A DNA stretch of 64,000 nucleotides, from NCBI RefSeq assembly GCF_009731355.2, contig NZ_AP022810.1:2074001-2138000 (forward strand), read 5' to 3'. Position numbers and translations under genes: made by a program. Each line of letters starts with the position of its first letter. Position 1 is the first letter of the stretch. Origin of the DNA: Desulfuromonas sp. AOP6. Its GTDB lineage: Bacteria; Desulfobacterota; Desulfuromonadia; Desulfuromonadales; SZUA-540. Of the stretch, positions 1-13,688 are shown in pieces. The notes beneath the pieces were generated by a model. The model saw nothing but the letters and a program-made list of their open reading frames with translations. It was not told where the DNA came from and ran no database searches.

Positions 1-1508
<1,508 letters not shown>

Positions 1509-1527
1509 TTGAACGATCGTTAGAGCA

Positions 1528-1567
1528 ACTCAAAGGGCCCGCGGCATGATACGCGGGCCCTTTGAGT
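1528..1567. terminator. Bidirectional hairpin after eno
   Basis: A perfect inverted repeat has arms of about 15 bases (CTCAAAGGGCCCGCG at 1529-1543 and its complement at 1552-1566) around an eight-base loop. It lies between the convergent stops of eno and the minus-strand gene ending at 1593, so it could end transcription from both sides. There is no clear U-tract, so it may act as a stabilising hairpin rather than a strict intrinsic terminator. Confidence 0.75.
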
Positions 1568-1592
1568 TCGACACTGATCGACAACTCTATTT

Positions 1593-1973
1593 TCAGGGGA
1601 CGAAGAGCCGGTAGGTGCTCCCTTCCTTCTCCCGCCTCAGCAGACCCTTTCGAGACATCTCAAGAAGAAGCCCCTGCATGGTCTTGCGATCCTGCTCGGG
1701 GAAATAGCCATAAAGCTCCGTTTGGAGCATCCCCTCCTGCCCGGCCAGGCAATTGAGAACCCTGGTATCCATGGAAAGATCTTCGGCGGGCTCGGTGCTG
1801 GGTGCCGCCGGTGCGGGCTCTGGCAGAACAGCCTGCTGACGATCCCCCTGGTCCGGTTCAGCAGCAGGCCGCGTCTCCTGGCGGATCTCCTGTTCGACCT
1901 CCTTGAGTTTCTTCACACCCAGATAACCCGCCGCGGCCGCAGCCGCCAGAAACACCATAAATCCCACCCCCAT
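1593..1973 (-). CDS. Membrane-anchored protein with winged-helix-like C-terminus
   Basis: A 126-residue protein I do not recognise by name. The first 20 residues form one hydrophobic segment (MGVGFMVFLAAAAAAGYLG), then come a charged stretch and a Pro/Ala/Glu-rich linker (about 30-68). The last 58 residues look like a compact helical, winged-helix-type domain (LNCLAGQEGMLQTELYGYF, then LLLEMSRKGLLRRE and a beta-like end TYRLFVP). The C-terminal part resembles the membrane-tethered wHTH modules of some archaeal and bacterial regulators, but this is inference. It lies 60 bases downstream of ftsH on the same strand, so cotranscription and a role in the same membrane are plausible. Confidence 0.7.
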   Translation of the reverse strand: MGVGFMVFLAAAAAAGYLGVKKLKEVEQEIRQETRPAAEPDQGDRQQAVLPEPAPAAPSTEPAEDLSMDTRVLNCLAGQEGMLQTELYGYFPEQDRKTMQGLLLEMSRKGLLRREKEGSTYRLFVP

Positions 1974-2033
1974 GAGCTCTCCTCCCTTCGGGACAACGTC
2001 CCCTTGTCGCTTCGACTTCTCTCTATCCCCTGG

Positions 2034-3905
2034 CTACTTCACGTCATCCAGCTTCATGATGTCATCCACTCTTTCCCGCTCCAGAACCTCTTCCTCCAGC
2101 AGGGCCGCGGCCAATCGATCCAAAGCCGGTCTGTGCCCTTCCATGATGTCATCGGCTGCCTTCTCTCCCTGCTTGATGATCTTTTCAATCTCCTGATCGA
2201 TCAGCCAGGCCATCTGTTCGCTGAAGGTCTTCTCGGTGGCCAGTTTACGGCCAAGGAAAGGATGTTCTTCCCCCCGGCTGTAGGTGACAGGGCCGATTTT
2301 GTCGCTCATGCCCCATTGGCAGACCATCTTCTCCGCCAACTCGGTCACCTGCTTGAGATCACTCTGCGCCCCTGTCGACACCACACCAAAAACCGCTTTT
2401 TCAGCTGACCGCCCCCCAAGGCTCACGGTGATCCGCGTCATCAGATAATCACGGGTGTAGTGATAGCGGTCATCCTCGGGCAACTGCTGCGTGACGCCCA
2501 GTGCATGCCCGCGCGGGATAATGGTGACCTTATGAATGGGGTCGGTGCCGGGCAACAGTTTGGCCACCAGCGTATGGCCGGCTTCATGATAAGCCGTAAT
2601 CTTCTTCTCTTCTTCCGAAATAAAAAGCTTGCGCTCGGCCCCCATGAGAATCTTGTCCTTGGCCTTTTCCAGGTGAGCCATGCTGACCTGCTCACGATCG
2701 TCCCGGGCCGCAATAAGGGCCGCTTCGTTGATCAGACTTTCCAGGTCCGCCCCGCACATCCCCGGCGTGCCGCGAGCAATGACCTGCAGATCGACATCCT
2801 CGGCCAGTGGCACCTTGCGGGTATGCACCTTCAGAATGGCTACACGGGCCCGCCAGTCCGGACGCTCCACCACCACCTGCCTATCGAAACGTCCTGGTCG
2901 CAGCAGAGCAGGATCGAGCACATCGGGCCGGTTGGTGGCCGACATGACAATGACTTCTTCATGCGGCTCAAAACCGTCGAGCTCGGCCAGCAGCTGATTG
3001 AGGGTCTGTTCCCGTTCATCATTGCCCCCGCCCAGGCCCGTACCGCGAGAACGGCCGACGGCGTCGAGCTCATCGATGAAGATGATACTGGGCGCGCTCT
3101 TCTTGGCGCTGGAAAACAGGTCGCGTACCCGGCTGGCGCCAACGCCGACAAACATCTCGATAAACTGCGAAGCAGAAATAGAGAAAAAGGGAACCCCGGC
3201 CTCGCCGGCCACCGCCCTGGCCATGAGAGTCTTGCCCGTTCCCGGCGGGCCGACCAGCAGAACACCACGAGGAACCTTGCCTCCGAGGCGAGCGAACTTT
3301 TTAGGAGTGCGCAGAAACTCCACCACCTCCATGAGCTCCTGCTTGGCCTCGTCCAGCCCGGCGACATCGTCAAAGGTAACGCGTGAATGTTCCTGCGAGT
3401 AGAGCTTGGCACCCGATTTGGAAAAATTCCCCATCAGACCGCCACCGACGCCGCCGCCAGTACGATTGCGCAGCCCTTTGATGATGAACCACCAGAAACC
3501 AATGATGAGCAGCCAGGGGATCAGGTAGACCAGAACGGAAGACCAGACGGAGGCTTCTTTATCGGGAAGGACATGGATCTCGGCTTGACCTTTCTGCAGA
3601 AGCTCAAGCAGCTCGGGATCGTCAAAAGGTGGCAGGTTGGCAGAGAATTGCGGGTAGACGACAGCAGAATCAGGCGCCGTCTTTTCATCGTCCAAGGCAA
3701 TAGGCTCCCTGAAAGAACCCTGAATATCCTTGTCCTGGAAAGTTATTTTCTGGATATTGCCACGACGGGCCTCCTCCTTGAGAAGGCTGTAGCTGATGGC
3801 AGCAACCCGCTCGACCTCAACGGGCGCCCGGTAGATCATATAGGCGTTGAACACAAAGGCCACCAGGGCCAGGACGATAATCTGACGCCAGACAATCTTG
3901 GGCAT
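2034..3905 (-). CDS. ftsH: ATP-dependent zinc metalloprotease FtsH
   Basis: Inner-membrane AAA+ protease that unfolds and degrades membrane and short-lived cytosolic proteins. At 623 residues it has the usual order: first membrane helix (about 8-24), periplasmic domain, second helix (about 120-140), AAA domain with Walker A GPPGTGKT (about 218-225), pore motif MFVGVGA, Walker [15 protein letters not shown] ending [11 protein letters not shown], then the M41 zinc site HEAGH near 437-441. The segment usually read as TPGFSGADL is TPGMCGADL here, and the C-terminal metal-ligand region reads GAQSDLKQ. It is flanked on the same strand by a zinc-finger gene (upstream) and a membrane-anchored unknown (downstream). 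Many relatives carry more than one ftsH, so this may not be the only copy. Confidence 0.97.
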   Translation of the reverse strand: MPKIVWRQIIVLALVAFVFNAYMIYRAPVEVERVAAISYSLLKEEARRGNIQKITFQDKDIQGSFREPIALDDEKTAPDSAVVYPQFSANLPPFDDPELLELLQKGQAEIHVLPDKEASVWSSVLVYLIPWLLIIGFWWFIIKGLRNRTGGGVGGGLMGNFSKSGAKLYSQEHSRVTFDDVAGLDEAKQELMEVVEFLRTPKKFARLGGKVPRGVLLVGPPGTGKTLMARAVAGEAGVPFFSISASQFIEMFVGVGASRVRDLFSSAKKSAPSIIFIDELDAVGRSRGTGLGGGNDEREQTLNQLLAELDGFEPHEEVIVMSATNRPDVLDPALLRPGRFDRQVVVERPDWRARVAILKVHTRKVPLAEDVDLQVIARGTPGMCGADLESLINEAALIAARDDREQVSMAHLEKAKDKILMGAERKLFISEEEKKITAYHEAGHTLVAKLLPGTDPIHKVTIIPRGHALGVTQQLPEDDRYHYTRDYLMTRITVSLGGRSAEKAVFGVVSTGAQSDLKQVTELAEKMVCQWGMSDKIGPVTYSRGEEHPFLGRKLATEKTFSEQMAWLIDQEIEKIIKQGEKAADDIMEGHRPALDRLAAALLEEEVLERERVDDIMKLDDVK

Positions 3906-4001
3906 GGTGCTCCCCGGGCTTAAACAAAAGGCAAGCGTTTATTGCGAAGCAATTTTAACCTCAGAGCAAAGGGAGACGGATTCCATCAGACCGCAGCCCT
4001 C

Positions 4002-4301
4002 CTATTTTTCTTCCGACTTAAACCAGTGCTCAAACCAGGTGCGATGGTCCTTTTCGGCCAGAATCTGCAAGTCTTTGGGTCCCAGCCAGACCCCACCACA
4101 CTGCGCACATTTATCGAGAGGAACACCTCGAAATTCCATGGGAACGATCTCTTGTCCGCATTTGGGGCATCGATTCCGGCACAGCTCCCGAATGAGCTGT
4201 TCGCGATGCTCTTCACGCATCTTCTCGATCAATTCTTTTTCGTGTTTGTAGAAATAACTGTTCTCCAGGGCTTTCTTCCGCTCTTCCCACAGATCTGTCA
4301 T
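4002..4301 (-). CDS. Small TFIIB-type zinc-finger protein
   Basis: A 99-residue soluble protein with a charged helical N-terminus (MTDLWEERKKALENSYFYKH) and a C-terminal zinc ribbon: CPKCG, then CAQCGGVWLGPKDL, matching the zf-TFIIB domain of small bacterial proteins of unknown function. The pattern C-x2-C-x(about 20)-C-x2-C followed by GGVWL is characteristic. The start at 4301 is preferred over an upstream in-frame start at 4322 because the protein then begins with the conserved-looking MTDLWEER and follows a G-rich ribosome binding stretch. It sits about 96 bases upstream of ftsH and 80 bases downstream of the Cas6-like gene. Function unknown. Confidence 0.85.
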   Translation of the reverse strand: MTDLWEERKKALENSYFYKHEKELIEKMREEHREQLIRELCRNRCPKCGQEIVPMEFRGVPLDKCAQCGGVWLGPKDLQILAEKDHRTWFEHWFKSEEK

Positions 4302-4381
4302 AGCGCACCCCCCCAGAATCATTGGATTTTATATTAGTATAACCAAGGGGATGTGCTTGGCAAGGCATGCGGACCCGAACA

Positions 4382-5323
4382 TCACTCCAAAAGGCGGTAG
4401 TGGCCCTGCCCGAAGGAGGCACTTTTGCCGATGCCCATGAGGGCACCGAGGCGGAGGACCCAGGCAACATGAATGAGGGCGTCTCCGGCCAGTGTCGTGC
4501 TTCCGGTCACGCCACCAAGGTCAACAGCATGATCCTGCCCTTCAAGCGTGCGCCAATCCTCCCAGCACAGGGAGGAATCCGACTCCCGCACCAGAGACGC
4601 CTGGGTGAGCAGCTCCCTGGGATCCACTTCAAGCTCGACGCCACAGTGGGAAAAGAGTACCGAGGTCACTCGCCGCAACACAAAAGGAAAGACGCGACTG
4701 AACACCGGCCGAAACAGAGGCCGCCCATGGGAAAGCAACCGGGCCGGCGTCAGCAGTTGCAGAGTGAGCTGTTGCGGCACTCCCCCGAGGCGGTCCAGCT
4801 CCCAGGCCGCCGAAGAAATGGCGGGACACAAAGGCTCGACCGGCTGTCCCTCCCGCCAGATTTTTTTAAAGTGCCCGGCGGCATCGGCCGTCTCCAAAGC
4901 AACCACCTCGAAGATTCCCTCCCCCCGGCTGATCCCCTGTCGCCCCAGCATCTGCAGCGCGGGCAGAAAATCCGCCATGGCAGCTACCCCTTTGCCCCAG
5001 AAAATCACCGGCAGGCGCAGCTGGTCGCCGGCCTCGTAAAGACAGGCGTGGGCCGCTTCGGGCAGGATGACAAAGGGGGGAGTGGGTTTTTGATGACGGC
5101 GGCGTCCCTGAACGTCGAGACTGACTTCGGGAGAGAAGAGCGGACGGAAGCGTTCCCTCGACCCTTCGACAGCCGCAAGGACGGAAATCGCCTGTAGAAG
5201 TTCCCTACGTAGTCGCAGCAGCTGGTCGAGGCGCAGGTCGCAGGGGTCCTGAAATTCGAGGACAAATATCACGCGGGCGAATTCAGCCCTTTCCAACCCG
5301 GCAGGGGTTTCCGGCAGAAACAT
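4382..5323 (-). CDS. Cas6-like RAMP protein, orphan
   Basis: A 313-residue protein whose C-terminal half resembles the CRISPR_Cas6 (DUF2276) domain: LTLQLLTPARLLSHGRPLF, a helix FPFVLRRVTSVLF, the acidic LEVDPRELL, a LCWEDW segment, LGGVTGSTTLAGD, and a glycine-rich end (ALMGIGKSASFGQGHYRL) typical of RAMP folds. Cas6 proteins cut CRISPR precursor RNA at repeats. No repeat array and no other cas gene is visible in the 64 kb, so this is an orphan and its substrate is unknown. An AGGAG site six bases before the ATG supports the start. The gene is divergent from tgt and lies upstream of the zinc-finger/ftsH genes on the same strand. A non-CRISPR RNA-processing role is possible. Confidence 0.75.
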   Translation of the reverse strand: MFLPETPAGLERAEFARVIFVLEFQDPCDLRLDQLLRLRRELLQAISVLAAVEGSRERFRPLFSPEVSLDVQGRRRHQKPTPPFVILPEAAHACLYEAGDQLRLPVIFWGKGVAAMADFLPALQMLGRQGISRGEGIFEVVALETADAAGHFKKIWREGQPVEPLCPAISSAAWELDRLGGVPQQLTLQLLTPARLLSHGRPLFRPVFSRVFPFVLRRVTSVLFSHCGVELEVDPRELLTQASLVRESDSSLCWEDWRTLEGQDHAVDLGGVTGSTTLAGDALIHVAWVLRLGALMGIGKSASFGQGHYRLLE

Positions 5324-5562
5324 GGTCGATCTCCTGTACGGTGTCTGGCCAAGAATGACTCATCATACCTGCAACCGCGGGGCATTCCAAGGGGGGAGCA
5401 GGGAGTTGCATTTCCCAAACCACGGTAAAGCAATTGGTTGCGCCGGCACTTTCCTTCTGCTAAAGTTGGCCCCAAAACAGCGCTGAAAAGGCTCGTTTCA
5501 AGGATCCTGCGAACTTTTCCCCACACGACACATCACTATTTATCCAAGGACAAACGTCACCC
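5324..5562. other. Divergent intergenic region, Cas6-like gene / tgt
   Basis: 239 bases separating two divergent genes, so it must hold promoters for both. I found no clear -35/-10 pair, no long inverted repeat and no CRISPR-like direct repeats. An AAGGAC just before the ATG of tgt is the probable ribosome binding site. Confidence 0.4.
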
Positions 5563-6681
5563 ATGCTGCAATTTGAGCTTCTGGCCAAGGACAAGCAGAC
5601 GGCGGCCCGCCGCGGCCGCGTCACCACGCCTCACGGTGTCATCGAAACCCCCATCTTCATGCCCGTGGGGACCCATGCCGCCCTCAAGGCCATGACGCCG
5701 GCCCAGGTCGAAGAGACCGGCGCTCAGATCATTCTGTCCAACACCTACCACCTGCACCTCAAACCCGGCGAGGGCCTCATTGAAAAAGCGGGCGGCCTGC
5801 ATACTTTCATGAACTGGCAGAAGCCTATCCTCACCGACAGCGGAGGTTTCCAGGTCTTTTCCCTGCCCAAGAAAAAAATTACCGAGGATGGTGTCTTCTT
5901 TCGTCATGAATATTCGGGGGATGACATCTTCCTGGGTCCCAAGGAGGCCATGGCCATCGAAAACGCCCTCGGTGCCGATATCATCATGGCCTTCGACGAA
6001 TGCATCCCCTACCCGGCCACCCACGATTATACGGCCAAATCCATCAAAAAAACCTTGCGCTGGGCCGAACAGTGCCTGCGCAGCCACGGTCGCGCCGATC
6101 AGGCCCTCTTCGGTATCGTGCAGGGCAGCGTCTATGAAGACCTGCGACGCGAGTGCGCGAAGGCCCTGACAGCCATGGATTTTCCTGGCTACGCCATCGG
6201 CGGTGTCAGCGTCGGCGAAGGGCTGGAACTGCTGAAAAAGGTCGTCGACTATACGGCCCCCTTCCTGCCGGAAAACAAGCCGCGCTACCTCATGGGGGTC
6301 GGCTTACCCGAGGATATTCTGGAAAGTATCGAACGGGGCATGGACATGTTCGACTGCGTCATCCCCACGCGCTACGCCCGCAGCGCCACCCTGTTCACCA
6401 GCCGCGGCAAGATACGCCTGACCAACCGCCGCTATCGCCGCGATTTCTATCCGGTGGACCGCGCCTGCGACTGCTACTGCTGCCGCAACTTCACCCGGGC
6501 CTATCTGCACCACCTGTATAACGCCAACGAAATCCTGTCAGCGATCCTGGCGGCCATCCACAATGTCCGCTTCTATCTGACCATGGTCGAAGGCGCCCGA
6601 AAAGCGATTGAAAAGGGGGAATACCTCGATTACAAACGTGAATTTCTCGGTCAGTACGGCAGCAGTGAGGGCGAGGAATAA
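5563..6681 (+). CDS. tgt: Queuine tRNA-ribosyltransferase
   Basis: Exchanges guanine at position 34 of GUN-anticodon tRNAs for preQ1, the base-insertion step of queuosine synthesis. At 372 residues it is the normal bacterial length. Visible features are the substrate-binding LTDSGGFQVFSLP near residue 90, the nucleophile region DCVIPTRYARSAT with Asp near 264, and the zinc site CDCYCC (about 302-307) with a later HH pair in AYLHHL. It is followed after 22 bases by an unknown helical gene on the same strand, and is divergent from the Cas6-like gene. No queC/D/E/F gene is in the window. No key residue is missing. Confidence 0.97.
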   Translation: MLQFELLAKDKQTAARRGRVTTPHGVIETPIFMPVGTHAALKAMTPAQVEETGAQIILSNTYHLHLKPGEGLIEKAGGLHTFMNWQKPILTDSGGFQVFSLPKKKITEDGVFFRHEYSGDDIFLGPKEAMAIENALGADIIMAFDECIPYPATHDYTAKSIKKTLRWAEQCLRSHGRADQALFGIVQGSVYEDLRRECAKALTAMDFPGYAIGGVSVGEGLELLKKVVDYTAPFLPENKPRYLMGVGLPEDILESIERGMDMFDCVIPTRYARSATLFTSRGKIRLTNRRYRRDFYPVDRACDCYCCRNFTRAYLHHLYNANEILSAILAAIHNVRFYLTMVEGARKAIEKGEYLDYKREFLGQYGSSEGEE

Positions 6682-6703
6682 AGGAGGCGGGCAGACGAGA
6701 ACG

Positions 6704-7489
6704 ATGACGAGCCTGGATGCGAAAAAGGCCGCTAAACTCAGGCAGGCGCTGACCGCCGCGGGGGAAGAGCTTTATGCGCTGGTGCAGGATGCCGACATGG
6801 AGGTGCTGCGCGCCACGCTAAAAAACCAGCAGCTGACGGAAGATCACCTGCTGACCCTGGTGAAAAGGCGCGACCTGTCGGAAGATCTGCTTAAGGCCAC
6901 TCACCAGCACAGACACAGTGCCGACAGCCATCGGCTCAAACTGGCACTGGCGCAGAACCCGGCCACCCCAGGCCACCTGATGCAGACCCTGCTGCCGCAA
7001 CTCTTCACCTTCGAACTGCTCAACCTCTGCGTATTGCCCGGCACAACCAGTGACCAGAAACTGGCGGCGGAACGGGTTATCGTGCAACGGCTGCCCACCA
7101 CGCCGCTAGGCACTAAAATGACCCTGGCCCGCCGGGGGACAGCCCTCATTGTCGGTGAACTGCTCAAAGAAGGGGATACCCGATTACTGGATGCGTGCCT
7201 GGCCAGTCCCCGTCTGAAGGAAGCCGCTATTTTTCAGTTTCTCAACGGCGCCAGGGCCACCGCCGAGACCATCTCCTGCGTGGCCCGCCATCCCCGCTGG
7301 AAAAACCGTCCCAATCTCCAGATGGCCATTCTTAAGAACCGTAAAACTCCGTCCATCTGGTATACGGTGCTGCTCCCCCGCCTCAAACCGACGGAGATCA
7401 GGCAGCTGCAAACCAACCCCAACCTGAGCCCCGTCCAGCGAAATCTCATTCAGGATGAAATGAACAGGCGCCAAAAACGCTCACCCTGA
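6704..7489 (+). CDS. Uncharacterised helical-repeat protein downstream of tgt
   Basis: A 261-residue protein I cannot assign. It has no signal peptide or membrane segment, is predicted mostly helical, and is rich in Leu, Lys and Arg. It contains loosely repeating helical pairs such as LLTLVKRRDLSEDLLKATH, LKLALAQNPATPGHLMQTL and VARHPRWKNRPNLQMAILKN, suggesting a HEAT- or DUF2336-like solenoid. The short 'NPxTPxHLM' and 'NPNLSPVQRNLI' loops resemble those repeats. The start at 6704 (MTSLDAKK) is preferred over an in-frame start at 6608 that would overlap tgt by 74 bases; an AAGGAGG lies at about 6680-6686. It is probably cotranscribed with tgt, and converges on rlpA with a 12-base gap. Confidence 0.75.
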   Translation: MTSLDAKKAAKLRQALTAAGEELYALVQDADMEVLRATLKNQQLTEDHLLTLVKRRDLSEDLLKATHQHRHSADSHRLKLALAQNPATPGHLMQTLLPQLFTFELLNLCVLPGTTSDQKLAAERVIVQRLPTTPLGTKMTLARRGTALIVGELLKEGDTRLLDACLASPRLKEAAIFQFLNGARATAETISCVARHPRWKNRPNLQMAILKNRKTPSIWYTVLLPRLKPTEIRQLQTNPNLSPVQRNLIQDEMNRRQKRSP

Positions 7490-7501
7490 TGTCTCCCTTT
7501 T

Positions 7502-8260
7502 TCAGTCAAACGCCACGATAAAACCGCTGCCGTATCCCTGGGCCACAAAATCACGCTGGGCCGCTTCCGCCGCAGGCAGACTCGCATAACGGCCGACCCG
7601 CACCCGGTAAAAGAGCTGACCGTGCACCACCGATTCGGCCACCGTCGCCACACCGTAGCGACTTTTCAGCTCAGCGGCAAACCGGCGGGCGTTTTCCGGC
7701 TGGGTGAAGGCACCCAGCTGCACGGCATAGCTTGCCGGGGCATAGCTGACCGGCTCACGGTACGTCACCTGTCCGGATGAACCCTTGATCTGGTAGCCCA
7801 GCGCCTCAATGCGAACCGGCGCCGTGCCCGGCCCCACCACCTCCAGCTCTCTGGCGGCCGCAAAGGAGAGATCGATAATCCGTCCTTTGACGAAGGGCCC
7901 GCGATCGTTGACCCGCACCACCGTCTGCCGGCCGTTATTCTTGTTGTGGACCCGTACGTAGACGCCGAGCGGGAGGGTCTTGTGAGCGGCCGTCATCGCA
8001 TACATATCGTAGATTTCACCATTGCTTGTCTTTTTACCGTGGAAGTCCTTGCCATACCAGCTGGCCAACCCTTCCTCGATGAAACCATCGTGAGAGCGCA
8101 GCGGATCATATCTCTCTCCGTTGACCGTGTAGGGTTTTTGATGCCCCTTCAGCTCGCGCGTCTGTGGCGTGTCGAGCACGCGGGTATCGTAGGTCGGCTT
8201 GCCAGTGCAACCTGCCAGCATCAGCAGGATTCCCAATACAACAAAGAGTTCTTTCCTCAT
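7502..8260 (-). CDS. rlpA: RlpA-family septal ring lytic transglycosylase, SPOR lipoprotein
   Basis: A 252-residue lipoprotein: signal peptide with lipobox LAGC (Cys18), a double-psi beta-barrel RlpA domain (GLASWYGKDFHGKKTSNGE, then TVVRVNDRGPF with the catalytic-type Asp), and a C-terminal SPOR domain (about 172-250; SYAVQLGAFTQPENARRFA, YRVRVGRYAS). RlpA proteins cleave or bind denuded glycan strands at the division septum, and SPOR domains target denuded peptidoglycan. It is expected to be outer-membrane anchored and periplasmic. It is the last gene of the long minus-strand block, separated from accA by a hairpin, and converges on the gene ending at 7489. Confidence 0.93.
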   Translation of the reverse strand: MRKELFVVLGILLMLAGCTGKPTYDTRVLDTPQTRELKGHQKPYTVNGERYDPLRSHDGFIEEGLASWYGKDFHGKKTSNGEIYDMYAMTAAHKTLPLGVYVRVHNKNNGRQTVVRVNDRGPFVKGRIIDLSFAAARELEVVGPGTAPVRIEALGYQIKGSSGQVTYREPVSYAPASYAVQLGAFTQPENARRFAAELKSRYGVATVAESVVHGQLFYRVRVGRYASLPAAEAAQRDFVAQGYGSGFIVAFD

Positions 8261-8294
8261 GTAAACCTCACCCAGAGAGCAGTCCGATAAAGAA

Positions 8295-8326
8295 CAGGGC
8301 GGCGACCTTTGCGGCCTACCGCCCTG
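8295..8326 (-). terminator. Hairpin between accA and rlpA
   Basis: Arms CAGGGCGG (8295-8302) and CCGCCCTG (8319-8326) form a perfect eight-base stem with a 16-base loop, just downstream of the accA stop on the minus strand. The following bases (GTTCTTTA in the minus sense) make only a weak U-rich tail, so termination efficiency is uncertain. Confidence 0.5.
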
Positions 8327-8374
8327 CGTATTCAGCGTACTTTTTGACGTATAGAGTTTGCCCGGACAGACAGG

Positions 8375-9328
8375 CTATTCCGCCACGCGGCTCATGGCCC
8401 GGAATTTCTGATAGCGCTGTTCGACCAGCTCTTCGGGGGAGAGCTGGTTGAGTTCATCCAGGTGTTTCTTCAAGTATTTTTTCAAATTCTCGGCGGTGGC
8501 CTTGTGATCGTTGTGACCGCCGCCGACCGGCTCTTCCACCACGTCATCAATGACACAACCGAGCTCGGCGATGTCCGTCGCCGTCAGCTTCAGCGCTTCC
8601 GCCGCCTGCGGTCCCTTGGTACCATCATTCCACAGGATGGCGGCGCAGCCCTCGGGAGAGATAACGGCATAAACCGAATATTCCATCATCAGCACCCGGT
8701 TGCCGACGGCGATGGCCAGAGCCCCGCCGGAGCCCCCTTCGCCGGTGATAGTGACGATAACCGGCACGGTCAACGCCGCCATTTCCCTCAGATTGCGAGC
8801 AATCGCCTCGGCCTGACCCCGTTCTTCGGCGCCGATCCCGGGAAAGGCCCCGGGTGTGTCGACAAAAGTGAAGATCGGCAGTCCGAACTGCTCCGCCATC
8901 TGCATGACGCGCAGGGCCTTGCGGTAACCTTCGGGATTGGGCATACCGAAGTTGCGGTAGACTTTTTCCTTGGTGTCCCTCCCCTTCTGATGGCCGATGA
9001 CGGCGCAGGGCTGGCCCTCGAAACGGGCGAAACCACAGACCAGGGCCGGATCGTCACGAAAATTGCGGTCGCCGTGAACCTCGAACCAGTCGGTAAAAAT
9101 ATGCTGCACATAGTCGAGAGTGAAGGGGCGGTTGATATGCCGCGCCAGCTGAGTGCGCTGCCAGCGGGTCAGGTTGGAAAAGATTTCTTCGCGCAGTTTC
9201 TGGGCTTTTTTCTCCAGCTTTTTGAGATCGCCGGAAAAATCGACCTTGTCGGTGGAATAATCACGCAGCTCGCGGATTTTCTGTTCCAGGTCGACAAGGG
9301 GCTTTTCAAAATCAAGGTAGAATTGCAT
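8375..9328 (-). CDS. accA: Acetyl-CoA carboxylase carboxyltransferase subunit alpha
   Basis: Forms the carboxyltransferase with AccD, moving carboxyl from biotin-BCCP to acetyl-CoA in the first step of fatty acid synthesis. At 317 residues from the chosen start it has the family length and N-terminus ([18 protein letters not shown]). The body carries the crotonase-like CoA and oxyanion-hole segments ([45 protein letters not shown]). AGGAG lies eight bases before this ATG; another ATG is two codons upstream (9334) and too close to the ribosome binding site. It lies downstream of dnaE on the same strand. accB and accC are some 51 kb away in the window, and accD is not in it. Confidence 0.96.
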   Translation of the reverse strand: MQFYLDFEKPLVDLEQKIRELRDYSTDKVDFSGDLKKLEKKAQKLREEIFSNLTRWQRTQLARHINRPFTLDYVQHIFTDWFEVHGDRNFRDDPALVCGFARFEGQPCAVIGHQKGRDTKEKVYRNFGMPNPEGYRKALRVMQMAEQFGLPIFTFVDTPGAFPGIGAEERGQAEAIARNLREMAALTVPVIVTITGEGGSGGALAIAVGNRVLMMEYSVYAVISPEGCAAILWNDGTKGPQAAEALKLTATDIAELGCVIDDVVEEPVGGGHNDHKATAENLKKYLKKHLDELNQLSPEELVEQRYQKFRAMSRVAE

Positions 9329-9460
9329 AGCCATATCTCCTGACTTGTCCATTTGGGTCGCAAGCGTGTATTTATATACCAACGTGCCCCAAATAACAAT
9401 GCTTTATCGCCCCAGACAGCAAAACCCCAGGAAAAAACTAAAATTTCCCCGCGAATTTCT

Positions 9461-12934
<3,474 letters not shown>

Positions 12935-12973
12935 AAATCCTCTGGGACTAAAAAGGGTAAGACGTTGTAACCC

Positions 12974-13012
12974 GTGAGGCGTGAGGGGTGAAGCGTTTAC
13001 CTCACGCCTCAC
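12974..13012. repeat. GTGAGGCGTGAGG inverted repeat between maf and dnaE
   Basis: A perfect 13-base inverted repeat, GTGAGGCGTGAGG at 12974-12986 and its complement at 13000-13012, with a 13-base loop. It lies just after the maf stop. The same word family recurs between guaB and guaA (18860-18972). It has no U-tract, so it looks more like a dispersed REP-type element than a terminator. Confidence 0.7.
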
Positions 13013-13016
13013 AGTC

Positions 13017-13598
13017 TCAGATCACTTCCACGCCGAACTGGCCGAGCAGGTCAACCAGTTTGATAAGAGGCAGACCGATGAGGCTGGTGTAGTCCTCCCC
13101 TTCCACTTTCTCCATAAGGGCAATGCCGAGCCCTTCAATCTTGAAGGAGCCGGCGCAGTCCACGGGATTTTCCCGCTGCACATAGCGGCTGATCTGGTCT
13201 TCGGCAAGAGGCTTGAGGGTCACCGTGCAGGTGGCAAAATCGGAAAGGGCCTGGCCGTTGGCGGCATCAAGGACCGTCACTCCAGTGTAAAAGGTGTGAC
13301 TGCGGCCAGCCATGGAGCGCAGCTGTTCCACCGCCTTGGCCTGGGTGCCCGGTTTACCGAGCACCTGGTTACGCGGATCGACGAAGATCTGATCGGAGCC
13401 GATGATCAGCGCCTCCGGGTAGCGTTCGCGCAGGCTGAGGGCCTTGTGGTAGGACAAGTGCTTGACCAGCAGCTCCGGCGCAATGCCCTTGTGCATCTCC
13501 TCCTTGTAGAGGGGCGCGTCAGCCACAAAGGGGATTTCCAGTTGGCGGAGCAGTTGGCGGCGGTAGGTGCTGGTGGAAGCCAGAACGATGGATCGCAT
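13017..13598 (-). CDS. Maf/YceF family nucleoside triphosphate pyrophosphatase
   Basis: A 193-residue house-cleaning pyrophosphatase of the Maf/HAM1 superfamily, expected to hydrolyse modified or non-canonical nucleotides to monophosphates. Visible motifs are the N-terminal ASTSTYRRQLL substrate loop, a mid-protein IIGSDQIF with the catalytic-type Asp, KPGTQAKAVEQL, and SHTFYTGVTVLD. Subfamily features are hard to read by eye; the SDQIF/YTGVTV pattern favours the YceF (7-methyl-GTP) group over the dTTP/UTP group. It lies 90 bases downstream of an unknown gene and upstream of dnaE on the same strand. Confidence 0.92.
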   Translation of the reverse strand: MRSIVLASTSTYRRQLLRQLEIPFVADAPLYKEEMHKGIAPELLVKHLSYHKALSLRERYPEALIIGSDQIFVDPRNQVLGKPGTQAKAVEQLRSMAGRSHTFYTGVTVLDAANGQALSDFATCTVTLKPLAEDQISRYVQRENPVDCAGSFKIEGLGIALMEKVEGEDYTSLIGLPLIKLVDLLGQFGVEVI

Positions 13599-13688
13599 GG
13601 AGATTCCTCGGGATAAAAATTCATCCCCTTTTTACTCCAGGCGCCACAGAATTGCAATGGTTTGAACCGGACTAGTGAGCCAACCGAA

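Noticed and set aside
4302-5562. Possible CRISPR array near the Cas6-like gene
   Set aside because: No regularly spaced direct repeats of 23-40 bases were found in the flanks, nor elsewhere in the window by eye.
12935-13012. N-terminal extension of DnaE by 26 codons
   Set aside because: The extension reads through the GTGAGGCGTGAGG hairpin and lacks family similarity; the normal MEHANFVHLHLHSQ start has its own ribosome binding site.
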